Origin: Bacteriovoracaceae bacterium UBA2428
Lineage (GTDB): Bacteria; Bdellovibrionota; UBA2428
NCBI GenBank assembly: GCA_002343545.1
Contig: DDRA01000152.1
Coordinates: forward strand, 20,516 to 27,796
Direction: 5' to 3'
Length of the DNA stretch: 7,281 nt
Shown piece by piece: positions 1-6,236 of the stretch. How positions within the stretch are numbered: position 1 is the first letter of the stretch; each line of letters starts with the position of its first letter. Both the position numbers and the translations under genes were made by a program. The notes below the pieces were generated by a model. The model searched no databases, was not told the DNA's origin, and was given only the letters and a program-made list of their open reading frames with translations.

Positions 1-2403
1 TTCGAGCGCTTCCTCAATCCGGAGCGCGTTTCGCTTCCCGACTTCGACGTCGACTTCTGCCAGGCCAAGCGCGGCGCAGTCATCCGCTACGTCATCGAGC
101 GTTACGGCCAGGAGCGCGTCTCGCAGATCGTCACCTTCGCGAAGGAACAAAGCAAGAACGCGCTCAAGGACGTGGGCCGCGTGCTCGGACTGAGCTTCGC
201 CGAGACGAACCGCCTGACCAAGCTCATCCCCGTCTTCCGCGGCAAACCCGCGACGATCCAGGAAGCCCTGGACGAGGTGCCCGAGTTCAAGGAACTCGTC
301 GACGCCGATCCTCGTTGCCGTCAAACCGTGGATATCGCGCTCAAGCTCGAGGGCGCGCTTCGCCAACCCGGTGTCCACGCGGCCGGCGTCATCATCGCCT
401 CGAAGCCCGTCGAAGACTGCGCGCCGCTCTCGCGCGACGTGAACGGCAACATGATCGTGCAGTGGGACATGAAGATGTCCGAAGAAGCCGGACTCGTGAA
501 GTTCGACTTCCTCGGCCTCGTCACGCTCGATCTCTTGGATATGGCTTGCCGTTTTATCCACGAGCGCGCCGACCGCGAGGGGCGCCCCCGTCCGGAGATC
601 AAGGGCCGCGACCTTAACTACGAAAACATCCCGCTCGACGAGCCGCGTGCCTTTGATCTTTGCACGCGTGGCGACACGATGGGCGTCTTCCAGTTCGAAT
701 CCGGTGGCATGCAGCAGCTTTGCAAACGCGTGCGCCCCGATAAGTTCGCCGAGATCTCGGCCATCACTTCGCTCTTCCGCCCCGGTCCGCTCGAGTCCGG
801 CATGGTCGAGGACTTCATCAACCGGAAGTTCGGCAAGGCCAAGGTCGAGTACATGTTCCCCGAGATGGAGGCGCCGCTCAAGGAAACCTACGGCACCATC
901 CTCTACCAGGAACAGGTGCTCGAGATCGCCCGCCGCGTTTCGGGCTTCTCGCTCGGCGGCGCCGATATGCTCCGCCGCGCCATGGGCAAGAAGATCGAAA
1001 AGGAAATGGCCGCGCAGCGGGCCGCCTTCGTCGACGGCGCCGTGAAGAACGGCAAGCCCGCCGCCAAGGCGTCGGAACTCTTCGACCTCATCGAGAAATT
1101 CGCCGGCTACGGTTTTAACAAGTCGCACGCCGATGCCTACTCCGTGCTCACGCTCCAGACGGCCTACCTGAAGGCCGTCTACCCGACCGAGTTCTTCGCG
1201 GCGCTGCTCGCGATCGAAAAAGGCGACACGGAAAAAGTCGCCAAGTACATCCAGGACGCGCGCCAACGCAACCTCGAGGTCCTGCCGCCCGACGTGAACG
1301 AGTCGGGCCTCGACTTCACGATCATTCGCGACGGCGTCATCCGCTTCGGTCTGTCGGCCATCAAGAACGTGGGCGAGGGCGCCGCCGAAGCGATTCTCGT
1401 CGGGCGCAAGGAAGGCCCCTTCAAGGACTTCTTCGATTTCTTGTCGCGGGTCGACGCGAAGGCGCTCAACAAGCGCACGGTGGAATGCTTGATCCAGGCC
1501 GGCGCCCTCGATTTCGCCGAGACCGACAAGACGGCGTACCGCTCCAAGCTCCTCGGTATCTTGGAAAAGGCCGTCGAGTGGTCGGGCAAGCTGCACGAGT
1601 CGCGCAACGAAGGGCAGTTCTCTCTCTTCGGTGGTGGCGGTGGCGAAGGTCCGGCGCAAGACATGCCGCCGCCGCGCTTCGATCCGAACGCCGTGCCGCT
1701 CACGCAGCGACAGATCCTCGACTTCGAAAAGCAGCTCCTCGGCGTTTTCGTGTCGGGCTCGCCCATGGATAAGTACCTCGATCGCGCGCGCCGCGCCGGG
1801 GCCCTCGCCATCGAGCAATTGGTCGATCGCGCCCCCAAGTCCTACGTCACGGTGGCGGGCATCGTCGTCGAGTTCCGCGAAGTGCGCGTCAAGAAGGGAC
1901 GCATGGCGGGCGAGCTCATGGCCATTCTCAAGATCGAGGACCCGTCGGGTCAGGTCGAAGTCGTGAGCTTTCCCGCGCACTACAAGGAATTCGCGGAGAT
2001 CTTCAAGTCGGGTAACCCGCTACTCATGAAGGCCGAGCTCGACTTCGAGGAAGACCGGCCCAAGCTCATCTGCAGCGTCGGCAAGAACGGCCAGGAAGGC
2101 TCGCGCATCGAGGACCTCACCTTGATTGAGGACCGCGCGCCCAAGAAGCTTGCGCTCACGCTCGCGCTCGACCGCGTGGACGGACTCATTCCGCCGCACC
2201 TCATCTGCGAGGAAATCGCCGAAGTCCTGCGCAAGCACCACGGTCCCATCCCCGTGTCGATGACGCTCGTGAAGACGGGCCATTTCGAGACGAAGATGGA
2301 CCTGGGCGAGACGTACAAGGTCCACGCGCACGAAGCGCTCTACGAAGAGCTCCGCGGCGTCGTTGCCATCCCCGGCGGCTTGCGCGTCGACGCGGTCTAC
2401 TGA
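1..2403 (+). CDS. dnaE: DNA polymerase III alpha subunit, C-terminal 800 residues (5' end outside window)
   Basis: Catalytic subunit of the replicative DNA polymerase (C-family). The frame is open from base 1, so the gene starts upstream; families are about 1,150-1,180 residues, so the PHP domain and first part of the palm are missing. The palm motif PDFDVDF is at visible residues 13-19; D16 and D18 match E. coli D401 and D403, and D169 in VKFDFLGL matches D555, with almost identical spacing. Other family blocks are HAAGVIIA, GVFQFESGGM, FRPGPLESGMV, LYQEQV, GGADMLRRAMGKK and GYGFNKSHADAY. A helix-hairpin-helix region with LSAIKNVGEG lies at 451-460, a beta-clamp binding motif QFSLF at 539-543 (bases 1615-1629) followed by a Gly-rich linker, and an OB fold at about 615-694, then the C-terminal tau-binding region. 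The GTG at 172 lies inside conserved sequence and is not the start. One loop (residues 46-52) is atypical. Identification is certain. Confidence 0.98.
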   Translation, partial: FERFLNPERVSLPDFDVDFCQAKRGAVIRYVIERYGQERVSQIVTFAKEQSKNALKDVGRVLGLSFAETNRLTKLIPVFRGKPATIQEALDEVPEFKELVDADPRCRQTVDIALKLEGALRQPGVHAAGVIIASKPVEDCAPLSRDVNGNMIVQWDMKMSEEAGLVKFDFLGLVTLDLLDMACRFIHERADREGRPRPEIKGRDLNYENIPLDEPRAFDLCTRGDTMGVFQFESGGMQQLCKRVRPDKFAEISAITSLFRPGPLESGMVEDFINRKFGKAKVEYMFPEMEAPLKETYGTILYQEQVLEIARRVSGFSLGGADMLRRAMGKKIEKEMAAQRAAFVDGAVKNGKPAAKASELFDLIEKFAGYGFNKSHADAYSVLTLQTAYLKAVYPTEFFAALLAIEKGDTEKVAKYIQDARQRNLEVLPPDVNESGLDFTIIRDGVIRFGLSAIKNVGEGAAEAILVGRKEGPFKDFFDFLSRVDAKALNKRTVECLIQAGALDFAETDKTAYRSKLLGILEKAVEWSGKLHESRNEGQFSLFGGGGGEGPAQDMPPPRFDPNAVPLTQRQILDFEKQLLGVFVSGSPMDKYLDRARRAGALAIEQLVDRAPKSYVTVAGIVVEFREVRVKKGRMAGELMAILKIEDPSGQVEVVSFPAHYKEFAEIFKSGNPLLMKAELDFEEDRPKLICSVGKNGQEGSRIEDLTLIEDRAPKKLALTLALDRVDGLIPPHLICEEIAEVLRKHHGPIPVSMTLVKTGHFETKMDLGETYKVHAHEALYEELRGVVAIPGGLRVDAVY
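1615..1629 (+). other. Predicted internal beta-clamp binding motif in DnaE
   Basis: The codons encode QFSLF, which fits the clamp-binding consensus QxxLF/QLSLF and occupies the place of QADMF in E. coli DnaE (just before the OB fold). It is followed directly by five glycines, a flexible linker. The motif is read directly; its function is inferred from the family. Confidence 0.8.
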
Positions 2404-2443
2404 GCGTAGCTACGGCAATCGAAGGGAAGTCGTAGCGGTACGC
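2404..2443 (+). other. Bulged hairpin immediately after the dnaE stop codon
   Basis: GCGTAGCTACG (2404-2414) pairs with CGTAGC (2431-2436) plus TACGC (2439-2443), giving 11 base pairs with a 2-nt GG bulge and a 16-nt loop. It starts one base after the TGA. No T-run follows, so it is not a canonical intrinsic terminator; it could protect the 3' end of the dnaE mRNA. The left arm contains a 10-bp self-palindrome, CGTAGCTACG (2405-2414). Confidence 0.45.
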
Positions 2444-2484
2444 AGCGGCGCCCGGAACTCCATGCGACGGATCACGGAGGCGGG

Positions 2485-2500
2485 CGCCAAAACTTTGGCG
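2485..2500. repeat. 16-nt near-perfect palindrome in the dnaE-lipoprotein gap
   Basis: CGCCAAAACTTTGGCG consists of two 7-nt arms (CGCCAAA / TTTGGCG) around a 2-nt AC centre. It lies 68 bp upstream of the next start codon. As RNA it would be a 6-bp stem with a 4-nt loop without a following T-run. As DNA it has the shape of a dimeric repressor operator. Which of these, if any, applies cannot be decided from one copy. Confidence 0.4.
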
Positions 2501-2567
2501 ACGCCGATCGCGTGAACGCCAAGGCTTCGCCGTTTCTGACTCGCGTCGGAAGCCCTAAACTAAGGGA

Positions 2568-3491
2568 ATGCTTCGACGTCGACGACTGTGGTGCTTCGCC
2601 CCGATTTTACTCGGCGCTTGCGCCGAGCCCGTCGTGCGGTCCGCGAGCCCCGGTCGGCCGACCGTGCAGGCTCCGACGAGCGCGCCCAAAGCGCCGCTCC
2701 CCAACTACACGCTGCCGGATCTCAAGAAGCGCGTTTGGATCGCGCGGCCCAAGCTGTCGGCTACGCTGCCGCCCGAGTTCAACGGCGTCGACGTGTCCGG
2801 CATCCTGATGGCCCGCTTCCTCGAGATCTTCAACCACGAGAAGAGCCCCTTCGTGGCCGAGATCGCGCCCGGCGATCTACCCGAGGACCCGGCCGAGGGC
2901 GCGCGTCTGGCTCGGGGCGCGGGCTTCGCCGGGCTGCTCGTGCCCACGCTCGGCAGCCTCGAGGTGACGCGTCGTCGCGCGCCGGAGGGGCTTTTGCAAT
3001 CCTCGACGGTGGACCTTTCCGTGCGGGTGAGCTCCGAGCTCATCGACGGCGGATCGGGCAAGGTGCTCGGCACCGCCGACGAAACGGATGCCTCCTCGCA
3101 AACTCGCTCCGAGCTTCTCTCGACGGAAGCGCTGCCCGAACCCGCGCGCCGCCTCGAGGAATCCGCGCGCAAGCTCGCCATCCGCACGCTGGGGCGCTAC
3201 CTCCCCTGGGCCGAGAAGCTCGGCTGGTCCGGTAAGGTCGTGCGCCTCGACGGCGCGCGCGTTTACATCGACTCCGGCCGTCGCACGGGCCTCCAGGTCG
3301 GCGATACCCTTCGCGTCGTCGAAGCGCCGCGCGAAATCTACGACCCGCAGACCAGCGTCTTCGTGGGTGTCGCGCCCGGTCGGCTCAAGGCGACGCTCAA
3401 GATCATTCAACTTTTCGGTCAGGACGGCGCGATGTCCGCGCTTCAAAGCGGGGGCGGCATCCTGCTCGGAGACCGCGTCGAGTTGTATTGA
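2568..3491 (+). CDS. Predicted lipoprotein with FlgT-like C-terminal domain
   Basis: A 307-residue exported lipoprotein of unassigned role. The N-terminus has an Arg-rich n-region (LRRRR), a short hydrophobic segment and lipobox LGAC with lipidated Cys18, followed by a Pro/Ala/Ser-rich linker (about 20-50). Residues about 55-180 have an alternating alpha/beta look (GVDVSGILMARFLEIF, ARGAGFAGLLVPTLGSLEV, VDLSVRVSSELIDGGSGKVLG) resembling CsgG/TolB-N-like lipoprotein domains. Residues about 220-307 (GKVVRLDGARVYIDSGRRTGLQVGDTLRVV, then IYDPQTSVFVG) resemble the C-terminal beta domain of the flagellar protein FlgT and related surface lipoproteins. Domain resemblance is by eye; nothing else flagellar is in the window. 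An in-frame TAA at 2556-2558 leaves ATG 2568 as the only good start. The next lipoprotein gene follows after 11 bp. Confidence 0.85.
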   Translation: MLRRRRLWCFAPILLGACAEPVVRSASPGRPTVQAPTSAPKAPLPNYTLPDLKKRVWIARPKLSATLPPEFNGVDVSGILMARFLEIFNHEKSPFVAEIAPGDLPEDPAEGARLARGAGFAGLLVPTLGSLEVTRRRAPEGLLQSSTVDLSVRVSSELIDGGSGKVLGTADETDASSQTRSELLSTEALPEPARRLEESARKLAIRTLGRYLPWAEKLGWSGKVVRLDGARVYIDSGRRTGLQVGDTLRVVEAPREIYDPQTSVFVGVAPGRLKATLKIIQLFGQDGAMSALQSGGGILLGDRVELY

Positions 3492-3499
3492 GGGAGAGG
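3491..3499 (+). promoter_or_regulatory. Ribosome binding site that fixes the 3503 start
   Basis: AGGGAGAGG overlaps the last base of the preceding stop codon; GGAG (3493-3496) lies 6 nt before ATG 3503. This favours 3503 over the in-frame TTG at 3488, which would put the ribosome site inside the coding region. Confidence 0.8.
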
Positions 3500-3502
3500 C
3501 TC

Positions 3503-4336
3503 ATGAACGGCAGCGTGAAAAATTCGAGTCGTGGCGTCGCGCGGAACATCGCGTGCGGGCTCGCGGGCCTCGCTTTGGCGGCGTGCGCGACCTCGGTTCC
3601 GCCGGCGGATCTGCCCAAGCCGCCGACTCCCGCGCCGGCCTCGGAGCCCTTCTCGCCGCCGGAAGTCGCGTGCGTGCCGAAGGACTACGTTTGGCAACGT
3701 CGGGTGAAGGACAAGAAGGGCAAGGTGACGGTCGTCGCCAAGCCGCGCTTCTTCATCCCGAAGAAGGGACTCGCCGGTCGCTTTCCCGTCGAGAGCCACC
3801 TGCTCACGGCGGACGAGCAAGCCGAATCCGGCTGGCCGAAGTCGAAGGGCGAGGGTATCGATGAACACGTCCGAGCGAGCTGCGCAGTCCTCAAGGCCAA
3901 GTACGGCCTGACAGACGAGGATTGCGAGGACGTCTACAAGAACTCGTGGGAACGGGTCTGGACGCCGGCCGAGGGCGGGGGTCAGATTGGCCAGGGTTCC
4001 AAGGGCATCCCGCCTCACCTCGAGGAAGAGATGTTCTCCTTCAACATGCGCTGGATCCCGCCCGTTCCGCCGGGAACGAAGTTCCTCCTCAGTCACGGTG
4101 ATCGTCACGTTATCGTGAGTGGCGGTTACGAGTTCGGTCCGGGCAAGAAGATCGTCGCGAAAGGCGCCATCGGCGGCGTGCAACCCGAGGTCGAGTATTT
4201 TCTCGGGGCCAAGACGAGTTCCACGATTCGCGTGCGCTCGCTCGAGAATATCCAGGAGATGCCGCTCGGACCGGTCGTCTGCGAGGCGCTCGCGCGCCCC
4301 GAGACCCAAAACCCGGCGCCGAAATCGGGCGAGTAA
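3503..4336 (+). CDS. Predicted lipoprotein, family not recognised
   Basis: A 277-residue protein with a signal sequence and lipobox LAAC (lipidated Cys28), then a Pro/Ala-rich tether (about 31-53). The mature part is polar and has four further cysteines (57, 127, 141, 260), which could form disulfides in the periplasm. The best-ordered region seems to be residues about 170-260, containing NMRWIPPVPPGTKFLL, HGDRHVIVSGGYEFGPG, GGVQPEVEYFLGA and MPLGPVVC, which reads like a compact beta-rich domain. No catalytic signature or known family was recognised. It starts 11 bp after the upstream lipoprotein gene with a strong Shine-Dalgarno sequence, so the two are very likely cotranscribed and may share a cell-envelope role. 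Its TAA ends 6 bp from the stop of the convergent gene. Confidence 0.85.
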   Translation: MNGSVKNSSRGVARNIACGLAGLALAACATSVPPADLPKPPTPAPASEPFSPPEVACVPKDYVWQRRVKDKKGKVTVVAKPRFFIPKKGLAGRFPVESHLLTADEQAESGWPKSKGEGIDEHVRASCAVLKAKYGLTDEDCEDVYKNSWERVWTPAEGGGQIGQGSKGIPPHLEEEMFSFNMRWIPPVPPGTKFLLSHGDRHVIVSGGYEFGPGKKIVAKGAIGGVQPEVEYFLGAKTSSTIRVRSLENIQEMPLGPVVCEALARPETQNPAPKSGE

Positions 4337-4342
4337 AAACGA

Positions 4343-5035
4343 CTAAGGGGCTTGGTCTTCGCCCGGGGCGGCGTCGAGCGTCGGCGCGGCTGCGGGCGTT
4401 TCCTCGTGCGGAGCGATCGAGGCTTCTTCGTTGCCCGTCGCGGTCGGAGCCGTCTCGACGACTTCCGTTTCTTCCGTCGGAGCGGCCGAGACTTCGGTCT
4501 CGTGGTTTTCGGTCGCAACGGCGGCCGCCGCGACGTCCGCGGGCGCTTCGAGGGCAGGAGCGGCCGTCTTCTCGGCCTTCTGGAAGCGGGCGCGGAAGGC
4601 ATTCTGGCGCTCGCTCTTCTTGCCCTTGGCGCGGCCCGCGTCTTCGCTCAGCGCGCTCAGGCAAGTTTCGAGCAGCTCGTTCTCTTCTTCGGGGGCGAGC
4701 ATGTTCACGAGGAACTCGGAATTCTTCGGGAGGAAGCTCACGTCCAAAAGGCGACGGCCATCCGCGAAGAGGCGCAGGTCATGGCGCGCGCGTTCGATGC
4801 GCAGGAGGCGCGTCGCGCCCAGCAGCTCGCGGCCGGTCTCGAAGACGCGGGTTTTGTCGGAGTCTTTCAGCAGGCCCGGCAGCGTGCCGTCTTCGGGGGC
4901 CTCGGTTTCCTCGCGGCCGAACTCGTCGACGAGAAGGGCGAGGGCGAGCACGGTCTCGGACTGGCGGATTCTTTCGAGCCGTTCGCGGATGCTGTTGGCG
5001 CGTTCTTTGTCGACGGAATAGTTTTCGAAATCCAC
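4343..5035 (-). CDS. Uncharacterised acidic protein with Ala/Glu-rich tail, GTG start
   Basis: A 230-residue protein of unknown function, last gene of the ktr cluster. Residues 1-150 look like a folded, mostly helical domain with basic and acidic patches (SIRERLERIRQSETVLALALLVDEF at the start; RLFADGRRLLDVSFLPKNSEFLVNML in the middle, possibly a short beta part). Residues about 155-230 are low complexity, rich in Ala, Glu, Pro and Thr and acidic, probably disordered. No signal peptide or membrane segment is seen, so it is expected in the cytoplasm. GTG 5035 is chosen because GGAGG lies 7 nt upstream; the nearby ATG at 5052 is in another frame. It follows ktrA by 61 bp on the same strand, suggesting cotranscription, but no link to K+ uptake can be shown. 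A long + strand open frame over the same bases is Arg-rich and judged a shadow. Confidence 0.75.
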   Translation of the reverse strand: MDFENYSVDKERANSIRERLERIRQSETVLALALLVDEFGREETEAPEDGTLPGLLKDSDKTRVFETGRELLGATRLLRIERARHDLRLFADGRRLLDVSFLPKNSEFLVNMLAPEEENELLETCLSALSEDAGRAKGKKSERQNAFRARFQKAEKTAAPALEAPADVAAAAVATENHETEVSAAPTEETEVVETAPTATGNEEASIAPHEETPAAAPTLDAAPGEDQAP

Positions 5036-5042
5036 GTTCGGG

Positions 5043-5047
5043 CCTCC
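5043..5047 (-). promoter_or_regulatory. Ribosome binding site supporting the GTG start at 5035
   Basis: GGAGG on the minus strand (within GAGGGAGGCC) is separated by 7 nt from GTG 5035-5033, ideal spacing. It is the main reason to accept a GTG start for the downstream gene. Confidence 0.75.
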
Positions 5048-5096
5048 CTCATGAGCACTCGGTCTGGGCCTGTTTTCGCCGGAAGCGGGGGGGGAG

Positions 5097-5777
5097 TCAA
5101 CTTCGGGGATCGGGGTTCTGCCTCAGGAATTTCTCGAGGTTAGGGCTTTCGCCCGTCAAAAGCAGGAGGTCGTCCTCGGCCAAGACGGTTTCGGCCGTGG
5201 GCCGCCGCATGCGGGCCCCTTCTTGGGCGCCGCGCACGGCCACCACGAAGATGTCGTAGCGGTCGGGCAGCCGCAGGTCGCCGAGTTTGCGCCCCGCGAG
5301 CGGCGCCGGACAACGGGCCTGCACGACTTTGTAGTCGTCGCCCAGATCCATCTCGTTCAGGACGTTCCGGTGCAGGACCCGGTGGGCGATGACCTCGCCC
5401 ATCTCGCTCTCCACGAAGAAGACCTCGTGCGCGCCGAGCTTGCGCAGGATATCGGCCGCGAGCTCGTTGTGGGCGCGCGCGACGACGCGCGGGATCTTGA
5501 GGTCGACGAGGTGCACGGTCGTCAGCACGGCCGCCTCGAACTGTTCGCCGATGCAGACGACCGCGGCGTCGAGGCTCGCGAGATCGAGTTGCAGGAGCGT
5601 CTTGCGGTCCGTCGCGTCGGCCACCAAGGCCACGCCGACGGAATCCTTGATGGCGTCGATGCGTTCGGGCGAATCGTCCAGGACGATGACTTCGGCGCCC
5701 GAAAGCTGGAGCTCGCGGGCGATCGATTCGCCCAAAACTCCGAGTCCGACGACGAGGATCCGTTGCTTCTTGGCCAT
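5097..5777 (-). CDS. ktrA: KtrA: cytoplasmic RCK regulator of K+ uptake
   Basis: Peripheral regulatory subunit that forms an octameric ring under the KtrB channel dimer and gates K+ uptake in response to bound ATP/ADP (family knowledge). The 226-residue length fits a single-RCK KtrA rather than the tandem, about 458-residue TrkA. The N-terminal Rossmann fold (RCK_N) has GLGVLG at residues 11-16 after strand ILVV, acidic D34-D35 ending the second strand, and VADATD and VVARAHN later. An acidic-Met-Gly element (VESEMG, 122-127) precedes the hinge, and RCK_C covers about 150-220 (KLGDLRLPDRYDIFVVAV, DDLLLLTG). An in-frame TAG at 5789-5787 makes ATG 5777 the only reasonable start, yet no Shine-Dalgarno sequence precedes it and a strong inverted repeat ends 15 nt upstream. 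It is separated from ktrB by a DUF1428 gene. Confidence 0.95.
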   Translation of the reverse strand: MAKKQRILVVGLGVLGESIARELQLSGAEVIVLDDSPERIDAIKDSVGVALVADATDRKTLLQLDLASLDAAVVCIGEQFEAAVLTTVHLVDLKIPRVVARAHNELAADILRKLGAHEVFFVESEMGEVIAHRVLHRNVLNEMDLGDDYKVVQARCPAPLAGRKLGDLRLPDRYDIFVVAVRGAQEGARMRRPTAETVLAEDDLLLLTGESPNLEKFLRQNPDPRS

Positions 5778-5792
5778 GCCGCGATTCTACGC

Positions 5793-5824
5793 GAGGACCC
5801 CGCGTCGTCAAACGCGGGGTCCTC
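5793..5824 (-). other. Perfect 13-bp GC-rich inverted repeat before ktrA
   Basis: GAGGACCCCGCGT (5793-5805) and ACGCGGGGTCCTC (5812-5824) are exact reverse complements around a 6-nt loop. In the minus-strand transcript this very stable hairpin lies between the DUF1428 stop and the ktrA start, ending 15 nt before the ATG. No T-run follows on either strand, so it is not a classic intrinsic terminator. An mRNA-stabilising, processing or translation-controlling element, or a weak terminator, is possible. Confidence 0.7.
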
Positions 5825-5839
5825 TCCGGACTCGAGAGG
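5821..5839 (-). other. Second, overlapping hairpin directly after the DUF1428 stop
   Basis: CCTCTC (5821-5826) and GAGAGG (5834-5839) form a 6-bp stem with a 7-nt loop. The stem shares bases 5821-5824 with the larger inverted repeat, so the two structures are mutually exclusive. It is the first to be transcribed on the minus strand. It is short and may be coincidental. Confidence 0.35.
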
Positions 5840-6202
5840 CTATTTCGAGTGGATGAGGGTCTTGAAGATACCCGTGCTCAAGCGCTTCATGTCGAAAGGC
5901 ATCTCGGGGAACTTGTCGGCCGCCATGCGGGGGTCCGCGTGGACCTTCTTAACGACGGCGCTCCGGTGCGACTTGGATTTATAGACGACGAAAGCGAAGA
6001 CGAGCGTTTCGTCGGACTTGAGCTTGCAGAGCTGCGGGAAGCTCGTGCCCCAGCCGTTCTTGAGGTCCGCGCCCACGCATTCGTAGTAATCCAGCGCGCC
6101 GTGCTCCATCCAAACTTTGTAACCGACGCGCGCCATCTTCTTGTAGGCGGCCAGATTCTTTTTCTTAACGGGAATCACGAAACCATCGACGTATCGGCTC
6201 AT
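5840..6202 (-). CDS. DUF1428 / YbaA-like small protein
   Basis: A 120-residue protein of the DUF1428 family, whose members (such as E. coli YbaA) adopt a dimeric alpha-beta barrel fold; the biochemical role is unknown. Family marks seen: YVDGFVIPV at the N-terminus, HGALDYYEC, FVVYKSKSHR, DPRM and the C-terminal MPFDMKRLSTGIF. Length matches the family. The chosen start is ATG 6202, because GGAGG (6212-6208) lies 5 nt upstream and YVDGFV follows at the usual place; the in-frame ATG at 6214 would overlap that ribosome site. It lacks a signal peptide and should be cytoplasmic. It begins 34 bp after the ktrB stop and is followed 62 bp later by ktrA, so it is embedded in the K+ uptake operon. Family members are not known to me as Ktr components, so the placement may be incidental. 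Confidence 0.92.
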   Translation of the reverse strand: MSRYVDGFVIPVKKKNLAAYKKMARVGYKVWMEHGALDYYECVGADLKNGWGTSFPQLCKLKSDETLVFAFVVYKSKSHRSAVVKKVHADPRMAADKFPEMPFDMKRLSTGIFKTLIHSK

Positions 6203-6207
6203 AGGGT

Positions 6208-6212
6208 CCTCC
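6208..6212 (-). promoter_or_regulatory. Ribosome binding site that fixes the DUF1428 start
   Basis: GGAGG on the minus strand ends 5 nt before ATG 6202. The site begins within the upstream ATG at 6214, which rules strongly against that ATG as the start. Confidence 0.75.
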
Positions 6213-6236
6213 ATAAAATTCGCGGGAAGGCGGATC

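Noticed and set aside
1179..1838. 219-codon minus-strand open frame inside dnaE
   Set aside because: Complement of unambiguous DnaE coding sequence; Ser/Arg/Pro-rich without motifs.
3443..4309. 288-codon minus-strand open frame opposite the second lipoprotein gene
   Set aside because: The + frame has a signal peptide, lipobox and strong ribosome site; the minus translation is compositionally a shadow.
5087..5094. Run of eight G (C on the coding strand) just after the ktrA stop, considered as a phase-variation tract
   Set aside because: It lies two bases beyond the ktrA stop and outside any coding frame or clear promoter, so length change would not switch a gene; it could also be a sequencing artefact.
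4352..5143. 263-codon open frame on the + strand opposite the orphan gene and the end of ktrA
   Set aside because: Arg/Gly/Phe-rich translation typical of the complement of GC-rich genes; it overlaps certain ktrA coding sequence and has no family features, whereas the minus frame has a well-placed ribosome site.
5793..5824. Inverted repeat as a canonical Rho-independent terminator
   Set aside because: Neither strand has a T-run after the stem, and ktrA downstream would need its own promoter, which is not seen.
5223..5984. 253-codon + strand open frame across ktrA and the DUF1428 gene
   Set aside because: It lies antisense to two recognised genes and its translation has no recognisable domain.
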